Positions 1 to 8,625 of a DNA stretch of 64,000 nt are shown piece after piece. The position numbers were made by a program, and so were the translations under genes. Within the stretch, counting starts at the first letter, position 1; each line of letters begins with the position of its first letter. Source of the DNA: Tunicatimonas pelagia (GTDB lineage Bacteria; Bacteroidota; Bacteroidia; Cytophagales; Cyclobacteriaceae); the NCBI RefSeq assembly GCF_030506325.1, contig NZ_CP120683.1, positions 744,001 through 808,000 of the forward strand, in the 5' to 3' direction. The notes beneath the pieces were generated by a model, which saw only the letters and a program-made list of their open reading frames with translations, was not told the DNA's origin and did not search any database.

Positions 1-372
1 GTGGCTACGGTAGATTGGCTCTACATGACCTACCGACGGTTGGGTGAGGATGAGGTGGCCGAGCGTTTGCTAGCAGAAGTAGAACAGGAGATGGATATTG
101 TAGCCAACGAAGGCTACTTTGAACGGTTACTGATGTACAAGGGCATGATGGCACCAGACTCTTTGCTGCAAATACCTAAAACTGCTTCGCCGGATGATCG
201 GGCACTACAACTCGCTACTAAAGGCTACGGAGTGGCTAATTACTACTTAAATCAGGGCGATAGCAGCGCAGGAACCGAAATGATGAAAGATATTGTGGAT
301 GGTCGCTACTGGGCGGCCTTTGGCTATATTGCCGCTGAGGCTGACCTGGCTCGATTAGAAGAGGCTGAATAA
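1..372 (+). CDS. C-terminal part of a TPR-like helical protein (5' end outside window)
   Basis: The frame is open from base 1, so this is the tail of a longer gene; the GTG at base 1 is unlikely to be the true start. The 123 visible residues are helical, with short Ala/Leu/Tyr-rich pairs of helices (for example ATVDWLYMTYRRLGEDEVAE and GYGVANYYLNQGDSSAGTEM) that look like tetratricopeptide-type repeats. TPR proteins are scaffolds for protein contacts, and no catalytic residue is visible. The stop codon at 370-372 lies inside the reading frame of the truncated Rhs fragment on the opposite strand, so the toxin array abuts this gene directly. Function unknown; it could also be a Sel1-like or other superhelical protein. 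Confidence 0.5.
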   Translation: MATVDWLYMTYRRLGEDEVAERLLAEVEQEMDIVANEGYFERLLMYKGMMAPDSLLQIPKTASPDDRALQLATKGYGVANYYLNQGDSSAGTEMMKDIVDGRYWAAFGYIAAEADLARLEEAE

Positions 373-1146
373 ATTTTTATCACTCAGCACCTTCAGTGCA
401 ATAACCCTGTAGCATCTCGTCCCTTCAAAACTGAGTTCTAGCTTTTCGTGCGAAGGGGTAATCCCATCAGTCTCGGCACTGGCACTCACTTGCTGAAAGC
501 CTTGCTCGCTACTCACAAAATCATCGCTGACGAAGATGTAGTTTAAAAACGCTTTGGGCAACTGATCGTCAAACCCACCCTGGTCTTCGTACAAGGGGCC
601 ACTAGCTAACATGTCACTGATGGCATCCATACTGCCGGGTGCATCAATGGCCCCCGGGGTTTGCATCAGGGCATTCACAATGGCTGCTGCCGCCGCTGCC
701 CCTCCGGCCCCACTGGTGGGCGTAGGTTCGCCGTAGGTCGCCCACACTTCCATATTCACCTTGTCCCCCTTACGGATGCGTAGGCTTTTGGCCAACCCCG
801 TCACTTCCCCCGAGGCCCCACTGAGCCGTAGGCTGTACTCGGGACTGCCGGTGTTGGTGTGATCAAACACATCATTCGGAATAAACGTTACCTGATCATA
901 GTTGGCAAATAACTGGCTTTCTTCCCCTGAGACAGGTTCATCGATTTCCATCGTCGCTAGGTACTCATCCGTTACGGTCTCGGAACTAAAGGTCACTCGG
1001 GTATTGCCTAAATGATCCCGAATGTCGTAGTGATAGGCATAACCTGAGCCATCCGACCCCGTTCCGGGATTGGGCACTACTCGTCCTTTTTCATGCTGAA
1101 TGAGTTCTAGCAGCCGAGGTTCACTATCTACCTGGGTAAACTGCAT
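355..1146 (-). pseudogene. Rhs core fragment that has lost its toxin tip (orphan cassette 1)
   Basis: This fragment matches the Rhs core of the large gene at 12073-21810 from [14 protein letters not shown] through the Ala-rich stretch and the SHEKLELSFEGT segment. Homology then stops near base 424 and the frame reads into unrelated residues ending NLFSLF. It lacks the DPxG boundary and any toxin domain. In-frame homology extends upstream of the ATG to about base 1162, with a stop codon just before it, only about 12 bp after the end of the 1175-1918 gene. There is no signal peptide. I read it as the degraded distal end of the Rhs cassette array. About 220 bp (551-771) look identical to 7132-7351 in another cassette. 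Confidence 0.7.
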
Positions 1147-1174
1147 CCCCCCGATATAGACTGATAAGATTTAC

Positions 1175-1918
1175 CTAACTTGCATTTTCTAATGGCTTCA
1201 CATAAAATTCATACTCAAAAGGATATAGAGAAATAGATTTAGGCTCGTCAAATACTTCTATTGCAACGCCTCTTACAAAGTTTTTACCAGGTTCGATAGG
1301 TTTTTTCTCAATCTTCACAGTGAAATTATCTATCTTCTTTAAACGAGGTTTCCTGGCATATAGTAAGCTGTCTTCATGATAGTTACCTAATACAGCCTCG
1401 ACAGCTTGACCTTGGCGATTTCCTATACGTAAGTAAGCAGTAAAAGTCTCTGATAAGCTAATAGTATCAGACTCGGAAACAATCATTACCATCCGAGTGC
1501 TTTCAGCAGTATCTTGAACATTGTCTCTGGTAAACTTTTTATAGTCGAAAACTCGTTCTAAGCTATCATAATATTGTATTTCTTGAAGAGAGCCGTCTTC
1601 TCGGTATAGTACAGCAGAATCGGCTCTTTTTCCCATGTCATAGATCAATTTTTGCCTAACTTTACCATTCTTATGCAGTAATTCAGCATAGCCATTCTGT
1701 TTGCCATAATACCATGTAGAAAAACCTTCTTCTGCTCCATCAGGAAAGTAGTATTGCATCTTGCCATGATAAAGATTGTCTTTAACTGGTACAATAAATT
1801 TTACACTCCCATCTTCGTACTCCTCTTTGTAGTATTTTTGCCTTTCACACCCAAGCAAGAGAATACAGTTAATCACGGAAATGAATATAATGATCCTTTT
1901 AAAGTTCATACTTCTCAT
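1175..1918 (-). CDS. Predicted lipoprotein with MORN-like repeats; putative immunity protein of orphan cassette 2
   Basis: A 247-residue protein with an N-terminal hydrophobic segment and a lipobox (ILLLGC, Cys near residue 24), so it is probably a lipoprotein in the cell envelope. Residues about 30-125 hold short repeats of the type YxDGSVKF / YFPDGAEEG / YREDGSLQE, like the toxin-antitoxin or MORN_2 repeats of Bacteroidota. The ATG lies 2 bp after the stop of the Rhs tip gene 1921-3474, the place where Rhs immunity genes sit. The immunity role is inferred from position only. An envelope immunity protein would suit a toxin acting in the periplasm. The sequence is visibly more AT-rich than the Rhs core beside it. 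Confidence 0.6.
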   Translation of the reverse strand: MRSMNFKRIIIFISVINCILLLGCERQKYYKEEYEDGSVKFIVPVKDNLYHGKMQYYFPDGAEEGFSTWYYGKQNGYAELLHKNGKVRQKLIYDMGKRADSAVLYREDGSLQEIQYYDSLERVFDYKKFTRDNVQDTAESTRMVMIVSESDTISLSETFTAYLRIGNRQGQAVEAVLGNYHEDSLLYARKPRLKKIDNFTVKIEKKPIEPGKNFVRGVAIEVFDEPKSISLYPFEYEFYVKPLENAS

Positions 1919-1920
1919 TG

Positions 1921-3474
1921 TTATTCTTCTTCAATTTCGTAATTAGGCTTTTCACCAGTTATCTTTGAACGATCCCATAAATTAAGCGTATCAATTATTT
2001 GACCGTCTTTAAAAACGATTGTCTCAGTTATGGTTCCTGAATTAGTAGTCTGAGTAACCTTGATAGAATCTACCTCAATACTTTCTTGACTACCATCAGT
2101 ATTGCCACTTACTGCATCAACAACATCGCCAGTAGCCTCAACTACACCTATTGCGTTTGAAGGAGGACTAGCTCTACCATCGTCACTCATCTTACCCTGA
2201 GCCCCTAGAATTTGTGTCCCTTCTACAAACTCGTTTTCTATGCCTTGAGCGTTTTTAGCTTTGGTTTGTTCTACCACATCATTAGAGTTGCCACCTGTAA
2301 TATATACCCCCCACTCTCTTATCGATTTATCCCCAACAACAAAATCACCCGTTTTTATTTCATTGTAGAAATTAGATGCCCCCTCATAAATATCATTAAC
2401 TGCATCAGTTGCCGTATAGCTGTATGTTCTGGTCGACTTACTTCCTCCTCCAGAACCAAAATTAGCACCACGTATTCCACCTCCTGCTTTTTGATAGGGA
2501 CCGCCACAACATTCTTGAGGCAACATCCCATCAGGGTCAGTAAACCGAATCGGATTATCAAAAGCATAGTTATACGGAGAATGTCTTCGCATCAAATCTG
2601 CTGCCGGGTCTACATTGATAAATCGTCCAAGGACTGGGTCGTAAAAACGAGCTTGGTAATCATATAAGTCTAGGCTTAACTCATCCTGAAGTTCAAACCC
2701 ATTGTAAAGGTATTTGCTCGATGGGTCATTCAAAGGTTGGGTATGGGTTAACCCAAACGGGTAATAGCTTTCATCAGCAATCACTAAGCTATGCTCATGT
2801 TCTATTTTGAAGTCATCAAAGTAGGCCGGGGTCACCTGATTGCTTTCGTTGGACAGATACACATACAAATACCCACTGCTCGTTCCTTCAAAACTGAGTT
2901 CTAGCTTCTCATGGGCAGCATTAATCCCATCGGTCTCTCCTTCACTACTGACCTGCACAAAGCCGTAGTCAGTGTTGATAAAGTCATCCCCCACAAAGAT
3001 ATAGTTCAGAAACGCCTTCGGAAGCTGATCATCAAAGCCACCCTGGTCTTCGTACAAGGGGCCACTGGAGAGCAGGTCACTGATGGCATCCACACTACCG
3101 GGCGCATCAATGGCCCCCGGGGTTTGCATCAAGGCATTCACAATGGCGGCTGCCGCTGCTGCCCCTCCGGCCCCACTGGTGGGGGTAGGCTCGCCGTAAG
3201 TAGCGTACACTTCCATGTTTACCTTGTCCCCCTTGCGGATGCGTAGGCTCTTAGCTAGCCCGGTCACTTCACCGGAAGCCCCACTCAGCCGTAAACTATA
3301 CTCAGGACTACCGGTGTTGGTGTAATCAAACACATCATTGGAGATAAAGGTCACTTGGTCATAATTGGCAAATAGTTGGCTCTCTTCTAGCGAGACGGCT
3401 TCATCTATTTCCATCGTCGCCAAATAGGTATCCGTCACAGTTTCTGAGCTAAAGGTCACCCGGGTATTGCCCAA
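1921..3474 (-). CDS. Orphan Rhs core with unrecognised C-terminal tip (cassette 2)
   Basis: The 517-residue frame begins inside the Rhs core. Homology to the large Rhs gene actually starts at about 3519 ([10 protein letters not shown]), directly after an in-frame TAG, so there is no natural start or signal peptide. Residues 1-315 are Rhs core, including the Ala-rich segment and the terminal YDYQARFYDPVLGRFINVDP motif. The conserved part ends at DPDGM near residue 316. The variable tip (about 317-517) starts with LPQECCGGPY, is Gly/Ser/Thr/Asp-rich and acidic at its end, and shows no catalytic motif I recognise. The lipoprotein gene 1175-1918 follows after 2 bp. It is likely silent unless recombined onto a complete Rhs gene. 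Confidence 0.7.
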   Translation of the reverse strand: MGNTRVTFSSETVTDTYLATMEIDEAVSLEESQLFANYDQVTFISNDVFDYTNTGSPEYSLRLSGASGEVTGLAKSLRIRKGDKVNMEVYATYGEPTPTSGAGGAAAAAAIVNALMQTPGAIDAPGSVDAISDLLSSGPLYEDQGGFDDQLPKAFLNYIFVGDDFINTDYGFVQVSSEGETDGINAAHEKLELSFEGTSSGYLYVYLSNESNQVTPAYFDDFKIEHEHSLVIADESYYPFGLTHTQPLNDPSSKYLYNGFELQDELSLDLYDYQARFYDPVLGRFINVDPAADLMRRHSPYNYAFDNPIRFTDPDGMLPQECCGGPYQKAGGGIRGANFGSGGGSKSTRTYSYTATDAVNDIYEGASNFYNEIKTGDFVVGDKSIREWGVYITGGNSNDVVEQTKAKNAQGIENEFVEGTQILGAQGKMSDDGRASPPSNAIGVVEATGDVVDAVSGNTDGSQESIEVDSIKVTQTTNSGTITETIVFKDGQIIDTLNLWDRSKITGEKPNYEIEEE

Positions 3475-3646
3475 GTGATCCCGTAGATCGTAGTGGTAAG
3501 CATAGCCTGAATCATCCTAGGGGAGTCGGAAAGGGAAAATTGAGCAATAAACCAATAAAAAACTTTACCAAAACAAACTTCTCAGAAATGTACAATATTC
3601 AATCGCCCGTAAAGACCACAAATCTGACAACCTAAAGCAGGGGTAC

Positions 3647-4033
3647 TCACTCCTTCCATTTTTGTAGAAGTAAGACTGTATTCCAAATCGCATTCATAGT
3701 TCTCGTGTTCAATATCCAGATGCAATCTTGTTCAGTAATGTTAAGAAATTCAAACTCGGTAGTTTTACCAGTTTTCAAGGCATTACTTCTGAGAATTTCT
3801 GTAAACCTTCCATAAGAAATCTTTCTCTCAATTCCAGAATTACTTGAGTAGTAAACACATTCTTCACCTAAAACAGTATAAATTCCATCTCCTTTTTGAA
3901 TACCCAGTAACGCCTTTTTGTCTTCGTTATGTAAGCTTTTAATAAGTTGAGATTTCTCATCTCGATAGGATTCTCCAGCTAGCTTCTCGAGTTTATTGCG
4001 CCTGACTCTTGCTCTTAAAACGTCTATTTTCAT
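3647..4033 (-). CDS. Small cytoplasmic protein; putative immunity protein of orphan cassette 3
   Basis: A 128-residue protein with a basic N-terminus (VRARVRRNKLEKL region), no signal peptide and no membrane segment. It contains a motif-poor alpha/beta sequence ending in WNTVLLLQKWKE. Its ATG lies one base after the TAG of the Rhs tip gene 4035-5345, so it is almost certainly co-transcribed with that tip. Position is the only evidence for an immunity role; I do not recognise the family. A cytoplasmic immunity protein would suggest that the cognate tip acts in the cytoplasm of the target cell. The gene is AT-rich compared with the Rhs core. Confidence 0.55.
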   Translation of the reverse strand: MKIDVLRARVRRNKLEKLAGESYRDEKSQLIKSLHNEDKKALLGIQKGDGIYTVLGEECVYYSSNSGIERKISYGRFTEILRSNALKTGKTTEFEFLNITEQDCIWILNTRTMNAIWNTVLLLQKWKE

Positions 4034-4034
4034 G

Positions 4035-5345
4035 CTACAAAGTTTTTTCTAAAATAAACATATTATTAGGATTACCCGTTTTTACGATCTTAAACCCTTG
4101 ATAAGTTCTTCCCATTTCATACAATTTATTGAGGAAAGGGAGTAGCTTTTCTGTATTAATTATGGGGCCTGAATTTACTATGACTTTTGTAGCACCTAAT
4201 GACCGCAGACTTTCAAGTACCAGTCTGATATCACTAGGTTTAAAATTTGAGCTCCAAGTTATTGGAATTTCTGCTACACCATTCTTGATTGCTATATCTG
4301 ATGGATAAAAGCCTAAATTTTCTGCCGCCTTCGTAGCAGATTCACTAAACGTTATGCCACCTCTAGGTATATTTATATTTTTTGCGCTAAATCTCCGGAC
4401 AACTCTATTTGTCGTTTGTTCAAACACCTCATAGACCCATTTTCCACCACGGTTTACAAGCCGTATAGCATACTTACCTAGCCAACCAATAGGCCGAGCC
4501 AACGGAATAAGAAAAGATTCCAGTGTATAGTCTGGGTTAATACCATGATCTACATAAAGTTGATATTGATCGCCTGGTCTGTAATTTTTATTGGGGTCTT
4601 CATGCCCCACAATAGAAAGACCTGCTTTATCCTCTTCACTTCCTGTCGATACCCAGTCGCTTCCAATCAAGTAAACATTATTGTCGCCATCATCGCGATG
4701 TTCTACAACTTTCCCAGTTTCATCAATAAAAGTAGAAGCAAATTTGGTGGGACTTTGTCCCATCATACCCGATGGGTCATTATACGCTATTGGATTATCA
4801 TATGTATAATGATAAGGGCTGTACTCTTCTTGTAAAAACGATAATGGATCAATCACATACCACCTACCCAAATCCGGTTGATACATCCTAGCACCATAGT
4901 CATACCACCCTAGTCCTAACTCATCCTGTAACTCTTTCCCATTGTAGAGGTACTTGTTCGTTGGATCATTCAAAAGCTGTCGATGAGTGAGTCCGTACGG
5001 ATAATAGCTTTCATCGGCAATCACTGGAGCATGGGTATGCTCAACCTTAAAATCATCAAAGTAGACCGGAGTAGCCTGGGTACTTTCATTGGACAGATAG
5101 ATATACAAATACCCCGATTGGGTAGCGGTGTACTCTTCAAATAGCCGCTCATGGCTGACCGTCACAATACCTCCCGTCTCATTAAATCGCCCAGCTTCCG
5201 TCACTTGTTGGAACCCTTGGTCTTGCACGATGAAGTTGTCATTCACGAAGAAGAAGTTCAAATACGCCCTCGGAACGCTATTGCTTACCCCATCGTCATC
5301 ATCAAAGAGCGGCCCACTGGCAAACAAGTCACTGATGGCATCCAC
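4035..5345 (-). CDS. Orphan Rhs core with unrecognised C-terminal tip (cassette 3)
   Basis: This is the shortest core of the four tip-bearing fragments. Homology starts at about 5405 (AIANALIQTPGGIDAPG) after an in-frame stop; the ATG at 5345 is merely the first internal Met. Residues 1-193 are the end of the Rhs core ([18 protein letters not shown], then DPSGM). The core variant is diverged: the acidic loop reads FDDDDG where other copies have YEDQGG. The tip (about 194-436) contains a hydrophobic stretch LIPLARPIGWLGKYAIRLV and a C-terminal alpha/beta part ending in NPNNMFILEKTL. I do not recognise a toxin family. The 128-residue gene follows after one base. Confidence 0.7.
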   Translation of the reverse strand: MDAISDLFASGPLFDDDDGVSNSVPRAYLNFFFVNDNFIVQDQGFQQVTEAGRFNETGGIVTVSHERLFEEYTATQSGYLYIYLSNESTQATPVYFDDFKVEHTHAPVIADESYYPYGLTHRQLLNDPTNKYLYNGKELQDELGLGWYDYGARMYQPDLGRWYVIDPLSFLQEEYSPYHYTYDNPIAYNDPSGMMGQSPTKFASTFIDETGKVVEHRDDGDNNVYLIGSDWVSTGSEEDKAGLSIVGHEDPNKNYRPGDQYQLYVDHGINPDYTLESFLIPLARPIGWLGKYAIRLVNRGGKWVYEVFEQTTNRVVRRFSAKNINIPRGGITFSESATKAAENLGFYPSDIAIKNGVAEIPITWSSNFKPSDIRLVLESLRSLGATKVIVNSGPIINTEKLLPFLNKLYEMGRTYQGFKIVKTGNPNNMFILEKTL

Positions 5346-5537
5346 CGTTCCGGGGGCATCAATCCCGCCGGGGGTCTGGATTAAGGCATTGGCAATGGCT
5401 GTCTATTGCTGGTTGAATAAGCAGCTAGAACTGCTATATTGAATAAGTTTTAGTCAAAGTGGGTGTTGCTCAGATGACCTTATGAGCTGCAAATCCCTTC
5501 TTTAGCCTGTGGAAGGGCAAGCGGACAAGACCATTTG

Positions 5538-5957
5538 CTACTTAACCCAGCTTGCTATTCTCTCATTCTCTCCTAGATTCTCTTTTTTATAGTACAAAAC
5601 TTTATCAGTATTAAATTCTATGTCTTTCGCTGACACATAAAACGGCACTTTCATATCTTTTGCTATAATCTTAAATAGAGTGTTACCTTGCTCAATTTGA
5701 TAACTTATGTTTATGTTCACATGCTCACCATTATTTACTACATATAAAACTGTCTTAGAAGTGTCCACTTGCCACTCTGAATTAACAGACATATGAAAAA
5801 TATCTTGAAATATGATTTCTAACGAATGACCGTAAGTAAAATCCACACTACCAGCGATAAGGAGATTGCCACCATTCATTCCATGAATTTCCATATCTAG
5901 CCAGCTTTCTCTTGAGATAAGAGTGTTTATTCGTTCTACTTTTTCTTTTATTTCCAT
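5538..5957 (-). CDS. Small cytoplasmic protein; putative immunity protein of orphan cassette 4
   Basis: A 139-residue protein without signal peptide or membrane segment, starting MEIKEKVERINTLISRESWL. The composition suggests a small beta-rich fold of the kind common in immunity proteins (repeated short strands around DFTYGHSLEIIFQDIFHM). The ATG is 9 bp downstream of the stop of the Rhs tip gene 5967-7766. The immunity role rests on this placement and on the fact that the partner tip resembles a cytoplasmic RNase-type toxin, which needs a cytoplasmic inhibitor. No named family recognised. Confidence 0.55.
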   Translation of the reverse strand: MEIKEKVERINTLISRESWLDMEIHGMNGGNLLIAGSVDFTYGHSLEIIFQDIFHMSVNSEWQVDTSKTVLYVVNNGEHVNINISYQIEQGNTLFKIIAKDMKVPFYVSAKDIEFNTDKVLYYKKENLGENERIASWVK

Positions 5958-5966
5958 AATTCACGA

Positions 5967-7766
5967 TTAATAAGGGACGATAATATGCGTGTCCTCAGCC
6001 GCTTTTTGATTGAAATCAGGATTTATATTACCTTTTTTGCCAGGTTTCAAAGTTCTAGTATGGTGCCATTCGCCCTGTATGTCTACGTACTCCCAACCAT
6101 ATCCTTGTCCATTAGAATCAACACCAACCTTTCTTCTAGCCACACGGTAAACAGAACCATTTTTACCATATTTAGACTCTGCACTATGGATTCTAACTTC
6201 ATAGACGTATCCATTTTCACTCCATGACTCCCTTAAGCCAGCTCCTGGCTTACTCAGACCCTGACGTTTTAAAGCTTTATCCAAGTATGACTTTGGACCA
6301 TCTATATTATTAACAATATTACCATTTTTGTCAAAAGTATATAATTGCCTTAGCCTTTCTAGTTCCCTTTTTTCATCTTCACTAAGATTTTGATAGTTAC
6401 TTCTTTCAAGTTCATTAAATCTATCACGATCACCTTGATCACTATATTTAATTTCGTTTCTTGGCGAAGGTATCAAACTAAATGCAAATTCGTTATCATT
6501 AGATATTTTTTGCCAAATAGAAAGTAACCACACTATTGGATTTATAGTTTCTCTTGGTTTCGTTTTCGCAGGGGGATCAGGTTCAGTCTGGGCAGTTTGT
6601 TGATCAGCCGGACCTGCCGAGCCAATAAAGTCTTCCGGTACCATCCCATCAGGGTCAGTAAATCGGATAGGGTTATCAAAAGCATAGTTATACGGGGAAT
6701 ACCTACGCATTAAATCTGCTGCGGGGTCTACATTGATAAATCGACCAAGAGCTGGATCGTAATAACGGGCTAGATAATCATATAAATTTAGGTCTAACTC
6801 ATTCTGTAGCTCGAACCCATTAAACAAGTATTTATTGGTAGGATCATTCAAAGGCTGGGTATGAGTGAGACCGAACGGGTAGTACGACGCATCTTCAATC
6901 ACTGGTGAATGCTCATGTTCTATTTTGAAGTCATCAAAGTAGGCCGGGGTTACCTGATTACTTTCGTTGGACAGGTAGATATACAGATACCCACTGCTCG
7001 TTCCCTCAAAACTGAGTTCCAGTTTCTCATGCGAAGGATTGATGCCATCGGTCTCGGCACTGGCACTGACCTGCTGAAAGCCCTGGTCACTGCTGATGAA
7101 ATCATCGCTGACGAAGATATAGTTCAGAAATGCTTTGGGCAACTGATCGTCAAACCCACCCTGGTCTTCGTACAAGGGGCCACTAGCTAACATGTCACTG
7201 ATGGCATCCATACTGCCGGGTGCATCAATGGCCCCCGGGGTTTGCATCAGGGCATTCACAATGGCTGCTGCCGCCGCTGCCCCTCCGGCCCCACTGGTGG
7301 GCGTAGGTTCGCCGTAGGTCGCCCACACTTCCATATTCACCTTGTCCCCCTTGCGGATGCGTAGGCTTTTAGCTAGTCCGGTCACTTCACCCGTGGCTCC
7401 ACTTAGCCGTAGGCTGTACTCGGGACTGCCCCCATCGGTGTGGTCAAAGACATCATTAGCAATAAAAGTCACCTGATCGTAATTAGCGAACAGTTCGCTT
7501 TCCTCCCCCGAGATGGGTTCATCAATTTCCATCGTGGCTAGGTACTCATCCGTTTCGGTTTCGGAGCTAAAGGTCACCCGTGTATTGCCTAAGTGATCTC
7601 TCAGATCGTAGTGATAAGCGTAGCCCGAACCATCCGATTTGGGCACCACTCGCCCTTCTTCGTGCTGGATGAGTTCCAGCAGTCGAGGTTCACTGTCTAC
7701 CTGGGTAAACTGCATCCCCCCCATGTAATCCGTTGTCGTTACTTTACCTTCGTAACCGGTCACCAC
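5967..7766 (-). CDS. Orphan Rhs core with tip resembling polymorphic toxin type 30 (cassette 4)
   Basis: The frame starts with a GTG at 7766, but core homology continues in frame to about 7825 ([13 protein letters not shown]), where it meets the remnant of a plus-strand HTH gene. Residues 1-375 are Rhs core ending at DPDGM. The tip (about 376-599) has a Pro/Lys linker, a charged helical part, and a compact C-terminal domain with ESWSENGYVYEVRIH, GSVYRVARRK, GEWHHTRTLKPG and a terminal DTHIIVPY. From memory this pattern matches the predicted RNase domain called polymorphic toxin type 30 (Ntox30); I could not run a profile search. The putative immunity gene follows after 9 bp. There is no signal peptide, so it is not secreted as it stands. 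Confidence 0.7.
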   Translation of the reverse strand: MVTGYEGKVTTTDYMGGMQFTQVDSEPRLLELIQHEEGRVVPKSDGSGYAYHYDLRDHLGNTRVTFSSETETDEYLATMEIDEPISGEESELFANYDQVTFIANDVFDHTDGGSPEYSLRLSGATGEVTGLAKSLRIRKGDKVNMEVWATYGEPTPTSGAGGAAAAAAIVNALMQTPGAIDAPGSMDAISDMLASGPLYEDQGGFDDQLPKAFLNYIFVSDDFISSDQGFQQVSASAETDGINPSHEKLELSFEGTSSGYLYIYLSNESNQVTPAYFDDFKIEHEHSPVIEDASYYPFGLTHTQPLNDPTNKYLFNGFELQNELDLNLYDYLARYYDPALGRFINVDPAADLMRRYSPYNYAFDNPIRFTDPDGMVPEDFIGSAGPADQQTAQTEPDPPAKTKPRETINPIVWLLSIWQKISNDNEFAFSLIPSPRNEIKYSDQGDRDRFNELERSNYQNLSEDEKRELERLRQLYTFDKNGNIVNNIDGPKSYLDKALKRQGLSKPGAGLRESWSENGYVYEVRIHSAESKYGKNGSVYRVARRKVGVDSNGQGYGWEYVDIQGEWHHTRTLKPGKKGNINPDFNQKAAEDTHIIVPY

Positions 7767-7834
7767 TTTTCTGAGTTTAACCCCCGTAGCATCGTATAAA
7801 TAACGGATACTGGCCTGGTTTCTGATGGTCTTCC

Positions 7835-8041
7835 TACCCAGAACTTGCTAAGACCACCAAGGCCTTAGAAGTCTCGCTGGATTGTTTAGTAGGCATCACT
7901 TCGGAGCAGTTGAAAGACCAGACGATGTTACGGCGGTTGGATGATCTACGGCAACTGGACGAAGAGAAGCAGCGCACATTGTTTGATCTAATGGATACCT
8001 ATATCCGGGACTACAAAACCAGAAAGGCTTTTGCTTCTTAA
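7835..8041 (+). pseudogene. Remnant of an XRE-type HTH regulator (C-terminal 68 residues)
   Basis: A plus-strand frame of 68 codons running from YPELAKTTKALEVSLDCLVG to a TAA at 8039-8041. The start of the gene is missing: a stop codon lies at 7823-7825 and Rhs homology on the other strand begins there. The sequence fits the end of an XRE/Cro-like repressor: the last HTH helix (LAKTTKALEVSLDCLVG), then a helical tail (LDDLRQLDEEKQRTLFDLMD). It was probably cut by the recombination that placed Rhs cassette 4 here. It is therefore a marker of older DNA inserted between cassettes, not a working regulator. Confidence 0.55.
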
Positions 8042-8049
8042 TAAGAGAA

Positions 8050-8071
8050 AGCCCCTGATTTCTCAGAGGCT
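8050..8071 (-). terminator. Hairpin after the cassette 5 immunity gene
   Basis: Two 9-base arms (AGCCCCTGA at 8050-8058 and TCAGAGGCT at 8063-8071) pair with one mismatch around a TTTC loop. Read on the minus strand the stem is followed by a T-rich stretch, and it lies 9 bp past the stop codon of the 8080-8625 gene, so a factor-independent terminator is plausible. Confidence 0.4.
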
Positions 8072-8079
8072 CGAGTTAC

Positions 8080-8625
8080 TTATTGCTCGCAATTCAACGC
8101 CGGAGGGTCATAGTAACCCATTGCCTCCCTTGTTCTAACTTTCTTATATTTCAAAAGATTGTTTTTGCAAAAGTAATAATCAACTCCCTTTCTCGAATGA
8201 TCTATTGTACTTTCAGGGATATATGCATTTACAACCATTGTATCAATAAGATTGTATTTTGTAAGGGTAGATATTAAATCATTGCTTACAGTTTTGGTGG
8301 AATCATGCCAATAAAATAGCTTCTCCTTACTTTCAAAATGACCAGTGGGAAAACCACTATAACTGAACGTAACACTATCTTCAGTGCTAACCAGCACTTT
8401 ATCATAAGTTCCAAAAATGTTTACCCCTAATACTTCCGGATTGATATCTTTAGTGTAGATGTAAAAAACACTGTCTTTTTTGCTGAGTTTATCTGAATGT
8501 AGAAAATCATAAATAGCATTTTGAATAGCATCATTCTGGTTACCGTCAGCAACCATCACCTCTTTCCATGAAGAACAACTTCCAAAAAGAAAGATAAGGG
8601 TAATAATGAGATAAGCTAGCTTCAT
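8080..8625 (-). CDS. Predicted lipoprotein; putative immunity protein of orphan cassette 5
   Basis: A 181-residue protein with a clear lipoprotein signal: hydrophobic LAYLIITLIFLF followed by lipobox GSC (Cys17). The rest is soluble and beta-rich with no family I recognise. Its ATG overlaps the TGA of the Rhs tip gene 8625-11150 by one base (TGATG), which points to translational coupling. It therefore most likely neutralises the JAB-like tip, in the periplasm or at a membrane. The hairpin at 8050-8071 follows. Confidence 0.6.
   Translation of the reverse strand: MKLAYLIITLIFLFGSCSSWKEVMVADGNQNDAIQNAIYDFLHSDKLSKKDSVFYIYTKDINPEVLGVNIFGTYDKVLVSTEDSVTFSYSGFPTGHFESKEKLFYWHDSTKTVSNDLISTLTKYNLIDTMVVNAYIPESTIDHSRKGVDYYFCKNNLLKYKKVRTREAMGYYDPPALNCEQ

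Noticed and set aside
2212-2667. 151-codon plus-strand frame opposite the cassette 2 tip
   Set aside because: It lies wholly opposite the tip-coding frame, which continues the Rhs core in frame; the composition is Ile/Cys/Ser-rich and unlike a real protein.
7593-7799. Repeated 68-codon plus-strand frame opposite the Rhs core (also at 10203-10409 and 13702-13908)
   Set aside because: It is the mirror of conserved Rhs coding DNA; its conservation follows from the opposite strand and it has no start signals of its own.
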